Below, one piece after another: positions 1 to 10,690 of a DNA stretch of 27,500 nucleotides. How positions within the stretch are numbered: the first letter of the stretch is position 1; each line of letters starts with the position of its first letter. Below the pieces are notes generated by a model, which was not told the origin of the DNA, did no database searches, and saw nothing but the letters and a program-made list of their open reading frames with translations. Position numbers and translations under genes: made by a program. Source of the DNA: Theodoxus fluviatilis (lineage: Eukaryota > Mollusca > Gastropoda > Cycloneritida > Neritidae); the NCBI GenBank assembly GCA_034096865.1, contig JAWQFJ010014588.1:1-27500 (forward strand). The letters run 5' to 3'.

Positions 1-139
1 ATACTATGGCAAATTGTTGTATATTTCGCCTTCTTTTCATCACAACGGATACGATATCCTTAGAAGTTTCTAAGATTACTGTACACCATTGTTCTTATAC
101 TGCGCTGTTGATGGGCTCGTCGGCCGAATTAAACAATGA

Positions 140-745
140 AATCAGTTCAATCATTGTCTCTGTCTCTTTCTGTCTCTTTCTGCTCTCTTTGCTTGCTCTC
201 TCTTCTCTCTCTCTACTCTCCTTCTTCCTCTCCTCTCTCTCTCTCTGGTTTCCTCTGTAAGTCGTGTCTGTAAGGACTGTTCCTGTCCTGATCAAGCTGT
301 CTGCTACCTGTCTTATGTCTCAGCTCTGTCATGTCCTGCTCTGTCTGGTCATAGTCCTGATCTGTCTCGTACTGTTTATTTCCGGTCGAGTCTGTCTGTC
401 CTGGTCGGTCTGATCCTGTATAGTCTGTCTGTTCTGCTCCTGTCTGTCTAGTCCAGTCTGTCTTATCTACTCTCTCTCTCTCTTCTACTCTCTCTGACCT
501 GTAAGTACTGACTGCTAAGTCTGTCTGTCTAGTCTCGACTCTTAGTACTGTCTTCGTCATGCTCTGATACTAAAATGCATCTCATCTCGCGTCTGTAAGT
601 CTGTCTGTCCTGTCCCACTGTATCTGTTGATACTGTCATGGTCTGTCTAGTACTGCACCTCTCGTCTATCTGGACTGTACTGTCTGTCATGTAGCTCTGT
701 CTGTCTGGTCTGTACTAGTCTGTCTGTCTGTCTGTCTGTTCCTCG
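140..745. repeat. Degenerate CTGT/TCTC pyrimidine-rich low-complexity tract
   Basis: The stretch is dominated by CTGTCTGT, TCTCTCTC and CCTGTCTG words on the plus strand. It is purest at about 718-740, where CTGT repeats run uninterrupted. Elsewhere the tetramer pattern is broken every few units by substitutions and one-base indels. Short open frames here (S/L-rich on plus, T/D/R/Q-rich on minus) simply translate the repeat and are not credible proteins. It may be an old CTGT microsatellite or a badly resolved one. Confidence 0.8.
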
Positions 746-905
746 TTGATTTCGAATACGCCTAACGAGTTAAAAAATGACTCAGCACCATTCCAAAAAT
801 GCAGATATTTCAGAAACGATCTTCGGATCACGAGTGTTCAAGGACAATACTCTCCCCTGCTGGTCCTAATCTTGACCATAGCGTACTAATCATTTGCCTG
901 TCGAG

Positions 906-980
906 GGTCTAATCCTTGCTGCGTCTAATCCTTGCTGGTCTAATCTTGCTGGTCTAATCCTTGCTGGTCTAATCCTGCTG
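906..980. repeat. Short tandem array, ~15-bp unit
   Basis: About five head-to-tail copies of a GGTCTAATCCTTGCT-like unit are visible, varying from 14 to 16 bp. A half-copy-like sequence (CTGGTCCTAATCTTG) lies some 45 bp upstream. No gene is associated with it. Confidence 0.85.
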
Positions 981-3716
981 TTCGGAATGCTTTGCCAAGC
1001 ACTGGGCTTGAACTGAACCCGGAAGTGTTTCAATGAAACGCTCACAACCCCAACCATTCGTCATGCCCACTTTATGTATTCATCTTTTTCCTGTCTCTTG
1101 TTTTTACGTTCTCTATTTGGTCAACACCATCGTTATTGTTTCTGTCTTTTTTATCGTTCTACTCATTTGCTCAAACACATCGTTTTTTGTCTTTTTTTCT
1201 TCGCCTTCTTTTAATCAACATGACATCAATTCGGAGTTTCGTTATTATCATTGATGTTCTGTTGCTTTGTTATCTTATTTCACATTCAATTTTATACCAC
1301 ACTTCCTTCCCCCTACTTACAGTCGCATAAACAATGCCCGTACACCCAAGTACTATCCACCGGTCCTTCCCTACCACCTGTATAATTTCTTGCAGCACAA
1401 GCGACGAGGGGGTGGTGCCCCGGCAGAGGGGGGAAAGGGCGTTACATCATAAGCGCTTAGTTGGGTTGAATATAGGACTCAAGCAGGCCACGGGCCTAGC
1501 ACCAGGCCGGAGTGCTGTGAGTGCCCACAAGACGCCCGGACAGCCACTGACCTACCATTCTGTCCAAGAGTCGTTCAGACCGTTACAGACACTACTGTGA
1601 GCCCAGACGTCCGGCTGAGCCACAAAAGGGGCCAGGTCAGCCACAGAGAGAGCGCAAGCTTAACTGACGCAGAAGATAGTCCAGTCGCCCGAGTGCGTTT
1701 TGCGCTGCCGTTAGGCCGCTTGACGGACGATACCATTCAAGACCGGCCGGTATAATCGAGACGGCGCGAATGCCATGAACACACCCGTGGATGGACGGGC
1801 AGGGCTTTGAATGGGAGAGCAGACATGAATTGCATGACAGAGAAAGCAATCTACAAGAACTCCGAGCGACAGCCCTCCATCGCCAGCAATGGATTTCCAA
1901 ACAAGAAGCGCCAGATCTTCCGTGTGTCCCAGGTGAGCCGGTCAGGAAGCTTGTAGGAAAATGTATACTCGCCGCCAGGATTGTCGCCAGTAGTTTGTCA
2001 GATAAAGGCGTATATGTCGTCTGACACGTTGCTCCAGCTTGACACTCCCACTGGTAATCCGTCCAGCCTGCTGTGCCCTTGCTTTGCGCCAGGTCGTGTG
2101 TGTATCGTGTTTTCTGTTCTGCGCAAGGTAACTGCGAGGCCATCTTGTTGTCTGCTTTCTTGTCCACGCGTCGAGGCCTATATTGTGTCTGTTACTGTTT
2201 ACCAATGGTTCCCACCCGCCCCATATACACTTTGTTGCTGCCTTCTGGCCAACCGGACCCGCCCCACACGCACCTATCTATAGCCGTTACGGCCAGGTCC
2301 AGCAGGCAATCTTGTGCGCCCTGCTTCCTAGGCCAGGTCGGCCGCCCGAGCAGCAGGGCGCTCAGGCCCTAGGTACAGCTGCCTAGCCCCCTCGCACCGC
2401 TTCCCTTTTCCCCCCCCTTGGCCACAGAGTTCCACTCTGATGTATATCCACGCGCTTCAGAGCAGTCGTGTCTTTAACTTTTACTTTCCTCTTGTCTCCT
2501 TCCCTAAACTCTTTACCTAGGACCTAATTCGTATCCCTATTATCTCCTTGATCTCTTTCTCTTTCTAAGAGACTCATTAACAAATTGCATGGTTTGTTGG
2601 CATATTTTGTTTTATATTTAACGATCTTGCTCTGTAAACTCATGTGTGAAAGCTTGGTCATTAGCTTCCGGGCGACCATATCGAGACGCTACTGGCACAT
2701 TCCCACAGCGTCTGCAAGAACGTGAGATGTTACCTCTGGACAACAGCTATGCACACCAAAGTTCCCGTGTGCTTGTCTTCGTTTCTATCCATAGACTACA
2801 CATTGAGACACACCACATTCAAACTATTAGGGAGGCGCCTTTAGACCCCGCTTATGCTTGTAGGAATTTATGACCCACTTAATCAATATTTAATATATTT
2901 TTTTATATCTTTTAAAAACGTATTTACTTGCAGGACGTGTGAATTGCCTCTTACTACATGTTCACTTCGTAATGTTTTCGGAATTATTATGCAAGTTACC
3001 TTAATTTGCATGTAATACTAATAGTACTGTTTATCGTGGCTTTCGTATACTGCCTTAGTTTTGTTTTTTCCCGGTTTCCACTGAACGTCCCCCCCCCCCC
3101 CCCTCTTCGCTTTAAGCTGACATGTTGCCATTTATTAAAGACCATTGTGCTGTTTGTTTTTTGTTTTCATCTTATCTTTCATGTATAATTCTACCCTTTT
3201 TGTGTCCGGCTGCCTGCTTATGTTCGCTTTTGATGTAATCCTACAATCGAGATTCGACTTGCACTTGTTCTGCCCTTCTTGCCCCTTTTATTTGTCGTCC
3301 AATGATATGACAATCTTACCTGTTCTACATTTAGGCTTTCATTCTGTCGTGTATGTTCCCCACCCGTAGGCGAAAGATTCACTCTACATTCCATCGTGCT
3401 CAATTTTTCTTTTCATTTCGTCTGCAATCTATCTAATTCGCTGAAAGTGCCGCGCCTCCAGTTCCACTACTGACTCTGCGTGAGCACGATTTCGTGGCAG
3501 TTGTGTATTCACCATCATGATGAGATCCACCCACGTGGCCGACTATCATCAAGCTACGCCGTTTCTCCCACTACCTCCCCATGCTGTGATTTGTCATCCC
3601 ATTCTCTGACGCTGCCCACAATGAGTCCTCCGAGATGCGAGCACTTCACAATATTTGCTTTTCTAAGATCGAATCTCTCGTGTGACATGCTAGACTGCTT
3701 GCCCGCATGACTGCAT
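981..3716. other. Unassigned non-repetitive sequence, no supported gene
   Basis: The sequence is mixed in composition: T-rich at 1040-1330, GC-richer at 1380-2400, then AT-rich with TTTAATATATTTTT at about 2888-2912. A 15-base C run lies at 3089-3103. The longest open frame is a 176-codon minus-strand stretch at 1637-2167. It shows no domain, no repeat and no conserved motif I recognise, and it overlaps open frames in other registers, so I do not call it a gene. An old LTR or other transposon remnant in 1380-2400 is possible, but nothing visible proves it. Confidence 0.6.
3089..3103 (+). repeat. 15-base cytosine homopolymer
   Basis: An uninterrupted run of C follows CTGAACGT and precedes TCTTCGC. 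The true length is uncertain, because homopolymers of this size are often miscounted. Confidence 0.9.
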
Positions 3717-3958
3717 CACGCGGTATGCTACTTCCTTGAAGGTTACAACCAGAACTTATTCTAAATAGAGCTAGCACCAGGTGCTAGCCTATCCTTCGAA
3801 GCGTTTAGCAACATAGAACTTCCACTGGCCAAGTAACACCACGAGGTTGTTACTCCTGACGTCTTACCACTAGAGCCTGCTTCGAAATGCATGCCAACAC
3901 GGCAGATGTTAACTCCTTGCAGGTTACAATAGCAACTTCTTCAAATTGGCTGCCCAGC
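3717..3958. repeat. Cryptic degenerate tandem repeat, ~60-bp period, 4 copies
   Basis: Four diverged copies start near 3717, 3775, 3837 and 3898 (spacings 58, 62, 61). Each begins with CAC, followed by a GGTATGCTA / GGTGCTAGC / GGTTGTTA / GATGTTAA-type block. Next comes TCCTTGAAGGTTAC or a relative, then an AGAACTT / GCAACTTC-like block ending in AAAT. Copies 1 and 4 are the most alike (CTTGAAGGTTACAA versus CTTGCAGGTTACAA). The alignment was made by eye and needs gaps. The pattern is seen directly, but its statistical support has not been computed. Confidence 0.55.
3770..3788. repeat. Perfect 9-bp inverted repeat with 1-nt centre
   Basis: GCTAGCACC and GGTGCTAGC flank a single A, giving a 19-bp near-palindrome. 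It spans the junction between copies 1 and 2 of the ~60-bp degenerate repeat and is absent from the other copies. It could be a dimeric-protein site or simply chance. Confidence 0.8.
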
Positions 3959-4000
3959 ATGAGCTCTTAAGACAGTAGAACAAAGCAGTTAGAGCCAGTG

Positions 4001-4084
4001 CAGACAGACGGATGGATGACAGACGGATGGATGACAGACCAGACAGACGGATGGAGACAGCTTGAACAGGACAGACCGATGGAG
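4001..4084. repeat. Small GACAGACGGATG tandem array
   Basis: About five imperfect copies of a GACAGACGGATGGAT-like unit of roughly 15 bp occur here, the later ones spaced out by CAGACCA and CAGCTTGAACAG. This is simple minisatellite sequence with no coding signal. Confidence 0.75.
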
Positions 4085-4849
4085 CAACAGCTAACACTGA
4101 ACATGCCGGATGTGTGAAGACGAGCTGACCCATACCAGCGTCCGACGGCTTGTGATCAGCACTTGACCACCTTGATTTTTTCCACACGACGCAACTGTCC
4201 ACATTTCCCTATGGATCCCCTTTGGACTTAGCCCCCCCTACTTCATATTCATGAGCTGAGCACCCTCATTTATCACATGTCCTCCTTATTAGCACACTCC
4301 AGCATTACTGACGGCATTGGCGACACTATGGCACAAGAACGTATGGGATAGTAGGAGCACAGACAGACGATGGGTGAAGAGGACGACAGTCGCAGACTGC
4401 CAGCTCCAGGCTTACATTGCTGCCTGCGCATCAGAGGTCATGGGAGTGTGTGTGTACCCAGGGCGGCTGGAAGCGACAACGCAAGGACGACATCTGTCAC
4501 TGCCAGTGATACCAGACAGAAAGGCCTGCCGCGTGTCACCCACGACATGTCCTGCACTGTAACGTCCAACCAAGCCATGGACCCCTGAAACCGGTCTGCG
4601 TTGCAGGACGTGCCTCCACAGACATGAATTTCTTATTCCTACAGTCACGCGTGTCGCCGTATCTCCGACAATCGCCCTCCATGTTCAATTTCCATCGCTG
4701 CCACGTCATGGTGTGTCCGCTGGGCGCGGACCCAATGCTTCTAGCGCTTTGCACAGCCCACCCACACTTTGTCAGCTTCTCCATGCTGTCGGCCCCCCCC
4801 TGGTGCAATTTTGTATCGCACATCACGCTGGCGGTCAGTGCCTGCCACT
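4085..4849. other. Unassigned sequence, no supported gene
   Basis: This is apparently unique DNA. Minus-strand frames of 78-96 codons overlap each other in different registers (4412-4648 and 4536-4826), as one would expect if an old minus-strand coding region had been broken by indels. The residues show no domain I can name. The block may belong with the minus-strand fragment at 4850-5205. Confidence 0.4.
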
Positions 4850-5205
4850 TAGAGAACGCTTGATGTAGTCACTGCCATGTTGCATGATGTCTGTGACCCG
4901 TATGTGCCTCGCCATGCCATCAAAGGTTTTTTTAGGGTGTGACACTCAGAGCTCTGGTACAGACCGCCAAGTCCTCCGCATTGCCATACCACGTGTTTCC
5001 CACTTTTGCGCATTCGTCTGTACAGCCAGACAACTGGGACCTTTCGCACGCAGAGCGTCACGACAGGTATCCTCCATGTGTCCCGTAAGGATCGACCGAC
5101 TATGACGCTGAATAATCTGCTCAGCAGCCTCCATAGGAACCCTGTTATGTGAAGAGCGCGAGACACCGAACGCCCCCTGGACCAAGAGTTTTTACATGCG
5201 ACCAA
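4850..5205 (-). pseudogene. Possible decayed transposase-like fragment (uncertain)
   Basis: On the minus strand, a reading frame from about 5185 down to 4946 gives a balanced, protein-like composition. It contains NRVPMEAAEQIIQRH, then HMEDTCRDALRAKG, then AVQTNAQKWETRGMAMRR, and ends at a stop. A second register is open over the same bases. The order of an amphipathic helix, a C-containing helix and a 'V(Q)xxAxxxxRGMA' strand is loosely like the Mutator-like transposase-type domain common in invertebrate transposons. That likeness is from memory and weak. There is no flanking inverted repeat I can see, no catalytic triad, and the downstream frames are broken. It could also be a fragment of an exon or plain chance. 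Confidence 0.2.
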
Positions 5206-5502
5206 AAACGGTAATGAGTTACGGCTTTCGTACCTTCAAATAAACAGGTAGCACCCCGTAAAATACCATTTAGAATGATTTCGACATAACCCCAGGCATG
5301 GCTAGCTCCCGCTGGAGGAACGAGAAAATATCACGAATGTCGAGATCCGTAGCTCCCCCCCCCCGAGAACTCGTTAGGCCTGGTGCGCTAAAGACTGAAT
5401 GCGCACAGAGACATTCATCATCACTCAAGTAGGCTGGCAGTGAGGCGCTGGCCTCGCTTATACCCCCCCCTCCCCACCCCACACCCCCGTGCCTACCCTG
5501 CC
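5206..5502. other. Unassigned sequence with C-rich runs
   Basis: No gene is supported. There are C runs at about 5348-5357 and 5463-5491, the second leading straight into the CA microsatellite. Confidence 0.6.
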
Positions 5503-5503
5503 A

Positions 5504-5549
<46 letters not shown>

Positions 5550-5579
5550 AACACACACACACATCACACACACACACAC
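5503..5579. repeat. CA/GT dinucleotide microsatellite
   Basis: An essentially continuous CA tract of about 77 bp is interrupted by two CAAA steps and one ATCA. It is a typical animal microsatellite. On the minus strand it yields only VCVCVC-type translation. Confidence 0.95.
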
Positions 5580-5671
5580 CCTAACCCCCTCTTCCTGCCC
5601 TGTCAGACCATGAGTCCTGCCTATGCGACTCTCTGCTGGGTGGCAGCGGAAAATTCTATGTTGTTTCATAG

Positions 5672-6715
5672 GCAGACCCCCTGTGCTGGATGGCGGGGGT
5701 ATGGTAAGAATAGACCCCTGTGAGAATGGCGGGTAAGAATAGACTCCCTGTGGGATGAGGGAGTACGAATAAGACCCCTTGTGGGAACGGCGCGTAAGAA
5801 TAGACACCCCTGTGGGCGATGGGGGCTAAGAAATAGAAGTCCCTGTAGGAATGTTTGTTAAGAATATTGTACCCTGTAGGAAGTTGGCTGGGTAAGCTAG
5901 AACCCCCTGTGACCGGATGATGAGAGATTAATGGAATAGGCCCCTTGGGTAGGATGGGGTGTTAAGAATTAGACGCTCCCCATGTGGGATGGGGTGAAGA
6001 ATTAAGACCCCCTGTAGAGACTATGCGGGGTAAGAATAAGCACCCCTGGTGGGCATGAGGAGTACGAATAGAACCCTTAGTGGGATGGGGTACTCAAGAA
6101 TAGACACCACTGCTGGGACATCGGGTGCTGTAAGAATAAGTACCCCTGGTGGAATGCGGCTGGTAAGAATAGACCCCTGTATCTTTTCTGCGCGATGAGA
6201 CTGAGCTACAAATAAGCACCCCTATGAGCCGAATGAGCCGTGGTAAGAATAGCACCCCCCTGCCCTGAGATTGAGGCTAAGACTAAGACCCCCTGTTGCG
6301 AATACCGTGGTGCCGGTAAGAATACGACCCCCTGATTCATGGATTGGGGGTTGAAAGGTAATAGAATCCCCTAGTGGCGTAATAAAAGGAGCGCGCTGAA
6401 TGAATCAGACCTCCCTGCTTAGAGTAGACAACAAGACTCGCGGTCAAGAAAGCGACCCCCGCTTGGAAAAAGGGGTCCCCACTCGGTACGAATAGACCAC
6501 TGTTGCGAATCGGGGGTAAGAAGAGAACCCCACTGTTGCTAAGGGGGGAGAATCAGACCCCCTGTTGAGATGGAGCGCTTAACAGCCAATAGATCCCCGT
6601 GTGGCGATTAGGGGTAAGAATAGACCATGTGCCGCCATGCGGCTCATACACCCCCTGGTGTAAGAATAAGACCCTACTCGTTGGATTGAGCGCACGTAAG
6701 CCAATAGTACACCAA
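5672..6715. repeat. Noisy ~28-bp minisatellite
   Basis: A unit built from GTAAGAATAGACCCC followed by CTGTGGGATGGGG recurs about 35 times over roughly 1 kb. Nearly every copy carries substitutions and one- or two-base indels, so spacing drifts from about 26 to 35 bp, and two copies rarely match exactly. The core words TAAGAATA and ACCCC are the most constant. The pattern fits either an old decaying array or a poorly corrected long-read consensus. No reading frame survives, as expected for non-coding repeat. Confidence 0.85.
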
Positions 6716-7889
6716 CGCATTTGTAAAACCGGCGCTAGATACTAGAGTGGTCAACCGTGTTGATTACTTTCCAATGACGAACTTCCAATGATATTTTCGT
6801 CCGGTCAGTGCCGCCTTTACACTAAAGCGACCCATCAAAGCTGCATTATGCTCGTTAAAACACTCCATTCATTCATTGATATCATTAATCACTCAATTCA
6901 TTCAATACCTATACCAAGTGAAGAGGAAGCGGACAGTTGGTGAGGTGGGTATGCGTCTCCTACCCGTTGGGCTTGGCTTGGAGCGTCAGTGGAGAACAGG
7001 AGGAAAATGCCACGTAAGTCAATTCTCCAGCGTGTAGTAGGCGTATGCCATCGTGCGTACGTTATACATACAAGCCCTCACATACCAGGAGGGTTCCACA
7101 TCTCCCAAACTTGCATCACGCCACACGTGACCCGTTCATCAATAGTGGCTGGTGCGTTAGTTCAATCGCGCACAAGGAAATCGAGCGGAGTCATCCAAGA
7201 GGTGTCATTACAGCGGTTTGGATTCCTAACTCGATTCGAATGGTGAACCAGCTTACATAGAATCATACGTCTTTTTTTTTATACATCCGAGAGATTTCCC
7301 GACTCCAACTAATACATGGACATAAATGACTCATTTATTACGACTCTGAGCATAAAGGCACTGCCGATTTCAGGAATTGTGAAAAAAGATTCCGTCACTG
7401 ACATAGGGACTAACACCCACGTCATCATCATCTTCACTCATGACGCACTCGTCGCCACAGAGATCGCGTATCAAAGTCAGCAAGGTTACACGCCTACGGG
7501 TTACCCATCAAAACGCAGTAGGCTCATTCATTAGCCGAATCTGATGCGGGTGACCATCAGAATAGCATCTCGGGCAGGCATTGGAGCTGCTTGATTTACC
7601 TAAAGTGTTCGGAATAATGCCCACAATGTAGCTCAAACTATGAAAAGCCGCTTTTCTCGAAAAGCTCTTTTTTGGCCTACCAGACAAATTTTACCATGCC
7701 TGTACTAAACTTCAGCCAACCACTGCGCACAAAACAATTTCGTCTATAATTTTTGAAGCCGGCCTACTACAACTTACGTTTTCCACTAACAAGCACACAA
7801 AAACTATGACAATAACAAAGTGTCCGACGCGACTCTATTAGGAAGTGGAGCCAGATCACACATATAGGTGTCGCCTTCAACCGCACTGC
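6716..7889. other. Unique sequence between two noisy arrays; no supported gene
   Basis: The composition is balanced, and a short CATTCATTCATT-like patch lies at about 6865-6905. The longest plus frames (6989-7246, 85 codons; 7316-7534, 72 codons) overlap others or show no recognisable motif. GGAGGAAAATGCCACGTAAGT at about 6999-7019 resembles an exon end plus splice donor, but no acceptor or coding exon can be paired with it. No tRNA A/B box pair was found by eye. Confidence 0.5.
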
Positions 7890-10080
7890 CGACTGACACG
7901 GCGCTGAGGCATAATGGCTTTCTGTGGTATGCAGTGATGGGCTGATGCGTGAGTATGACTGCTGCGTGCAGTAATTGCTGTCGCGCCTCGCCGGTGTGTG
8001 CTCTGAATGGTCCGGGAGTGTGTGTGTGTGAGCTAGTAGGGCTGATGACACGTGAGATATGGCTGTGGTGGGTGTGGATGCTGTGCGTGTGTAGGCCTAG
8101 CTTGACGTGAGTTGTGCGCCCTTTGTGTATCTCCGTCCCTGAGATTGTAGTGACGTGCCTGATTTTTCTAGGCTGTGGGGCAGCTTGTGAAGCCTGATGG
8201 CTGAGTGTGCGCTGTAGAGTGAGTATGCGCCTCGTGGGGGGCTGATGGCTGTAGTGAGTGTGGCGTGGCTGATGTGTGGCTAGCAGTGAGTGTGGCCTCA
8301 GTGAGCTGAGTGTGTCTGTGAAGTCAGCAGTGTGGGCTAAGACCTGATGATGAGGTTTGGCTAGTCGGTGAGTGTGGCTAGTCGAGTGAGTCGGCTTAAT
8401 AGCCGATGGGTAAGTAGGCTGTGGTGAGATATGCGGAGTAGGGTCGAGTGTAGGCTGCTGCTAGAAGGTAAGGCTGTAGTTCAGTGTGGCTGTAAGTGGT
8501 TACTGACCGTGGGCGAGTGGCTGCTAGTGTATGTGGATGTGGAGTGAGTGATGAGCTGCATTGAAGGTGAGTGCTGGCTGATGGTCCGGGCGTGTGGCTG
8601 TAGGTGTGTGAGGGTGGCGTGTGCGTTAGAGTGCTGCGCTGTGCGTGGGAAAGAATAGTGAGCAATGCTTGAAGTGTTGGCTGATAGTGTACGCCATGTA
8701 TTTTAATAGGCCTGTGATGTGCTTGAGCGTTGCGCCAACTCAGTGGTGCAAGCGATTGCTATGGTGGTGCTAGGCGGGTGAGATGTGGCCTCTGAGCTGG
8801 GGATGGCTGCTGTTGAACGTGTGATGCGAGAGATGGGATCCGAGACGGCTGTGTGTCGTTGCTAGTCTTCTTCTATATTTCTGTGGCTGTGCGGGATGGC
8901 GGTGGCCAGGGTGGAGGATGGCTAGTCCGACGAACTTTTCAAACAGGGAGGGTGCATTGGCTGTAAGGCTGTGGTGAGCTCCTGTGGATGATCGGCGACG
9001 GGCTGCTTTTTCTGTGGCTCGCGCTGTGGATCGTAAGGATGGCACTTGTGGTTGATAAGATGGCCTCGTGCGTAGACGCTGCTAGCGCTTAGTAGCTAGC
9101 CGGTACGTGACTTGATGGGGTGTGGCTTTGTGGTGGTTGTCGCGGGGGCTGAATGGCTCGTTGTGCTGAATTGTTGCCTGTAGCAGCCGAAGAGTGCTGG
9201 CTGATGATAGCAGTGTGGCTAAAGGGGTGGCGCTGTGAGTGGCGCTCTTTATGTGGAGCCTGTGGTGGCGTGCTGGCTGCGGGTGTGTCGCTTAAAGCAA
9301 ATGCCGGGCACAAACAGATGGGTGTCGAGCTGGGACAGTGGACGTGTTTATTGCCTGGGGCACGGGATGCCGTGCTAGGCTTGTGGTGGCGTAACATTGC
9401 ATGTAGGGATGGGCGTGTGGCTCGAAGACTCTATGTGATGGGTGTATGCTGGGAGTGCAGCCATGGGTGTGGGCTGGGACGCGGGCTGTGGCTGGGCTGG
9501 AGTGTGGACCTGTGGGTGTAAGGCTGTGAGTGGGTGTGGCTAGGGACGCGGCATGTGCCTGCTGCGTGGGTATGGCTGATGGTGGGCTGAGTAAGATAGG
9601 CCCACTAGTAAGGTGGGTAGTAGACGAATACGATGCGTGGTGGGTGTGGAAGCTGTCAGTGGGTGTAGCGCTGATGGTGCGGGGTGTCTGTGGATTGCGT
9701 GTGGCGGGCTGGAAATGTTTTACGGGTGGTGTGGAACTAGGGCAGTGGTGTGGCATGTAGCGTCAAGGTGTAGGATGTTTGGGCACTGGCGTGGGATGTT
9801 GAGCATGCTGGGTGGCGGGATCGCTGGCTAAGTCGGTAGGGTGCTAGGCTTGTGGATGGGTGTGCCGCCCCTTGATGCGTGGCAGTGTGCGACGTGAGAT
9901 GGCACGTGTAGCTGGGTGGGGTGACTGGCCCCTAGTGCGTGGGACTGTAGGCGGGTGGTAGATGGCTTGTGGATTGGCACGGTGTGGCTGTGGTAAGGCA
10001 CAGAGTGTAGTAGAGCCTAGTTTGTGCTAGTGCGGTTGTGGCTGTGACGTGGGCTGCTGCGCTGCTGGTGTGAGGGTAGA
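7890..10080. repeat. Highly degenerate GTGTGGCTG-type minisatellite
   Basis: About 2.2 kb of G/T-rich plus-strand DNA repeats words such as GTGTGGCTG, TGGTGGGTGTGG and GATGGTGAGTGTG at irregular 10-16 bp spacing. Minus-strand frames are T/H/S/P-rich (for example 8396-8665 and 9292-9756), and plus frames are W/G/V/C-rich. Both are what the repeat dictates rather than proteins. The heavy indel noise prevents an exact unit length from being given. Confidence 0.75.
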
Positions 10081-10081
10081 C

Positions 10082-10106
10082 TTTTTTTTTTTATTTTTTT
10101 TTTTTT
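10082..10106 (-). repeat. Oligo-T tract (oligo-A on minus strand)
   Basis: Eleven T, one A and thirteen T lie at the sharp right edge of the GT-rich array. Read on the minus strand this is an A-tail following about 300 bp of apparently unique DNA (10,107-10,420). It could mark the 3' end of a retroposed RNA copy, but no target-site duplication or RNA polymerase III promoter was identified. Confidence 0.6.
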
Positions 10107-10690
10107 CATTGAAGGACATGGCGTGCAAGGTGCCCATGGCACTGGTGCGTGGGTGCTGGCTGGGTGAGTGTTATGCAAGTAGCCAGCGATTCCAGAATGT
10201 ACGGGTCCAACAGGCAGCCAGAGAGAGGCAGGCGGAGACGCGGAGGATGCCTCGCGCTGTAGGGCCGTAAGTCGCGTCCTATAAGCTGACCGAAATGGCC
10301 CTGCGCTGAGTCGTCCTCAAGTGTACAATGCCAGTGACTCTGGGCTGACGCAGACGAGTCGGTCACTGCTGTTTCTCGGGTCTGCTGCCAGCAGCCGACC
10401 TGGACCACCCCTCTTGCTTACTGGGCCAAATGTCTAAAAATAGTAGACGCCATCATGGCACAAAATTCACAGGCTAGCAGTAATTGTCCCCTTAGCTGCG
10501 ATTCTGTTAGTAAGAAAGACAATTCGCGTCTGACACTGACGATTGCCACAGGCTCGGCAGCTAGTTCCAGGCTAATAGCGAGGCAAAACAGAGCGATAAA
10601 GCGTCCCAGCATGCACCTGCGTCGCTGCTCAGCCGCCTACGAAGAACGCGCATCGACTAGGCTGCCGGAATGGGCAAGGGCCGAGCAGGC
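10107..10690. other. Unassigned unique sequence
   Basis: No gene is supported. A plus frame starting at 10,455 has about 75 codons of non-repeat sequence before running into the GGGAA tract. Its K/E/G/R-rich remainder is simply that repeat, so I do not call it coding. Confidence 0.5.

Noticed and set aside
1637..2167. 176-codon minus-strand frame
   Set aside because: No recognisable domain and competing open frames on both strands over the same bases. It is the length expected by chance in GC-richer DNA.
7215..7245. Possible tRNA B box (GATTCGAATGG)
   Set aside because: No matching A box at the right distance upstream and no cloverleaf could be drawn.
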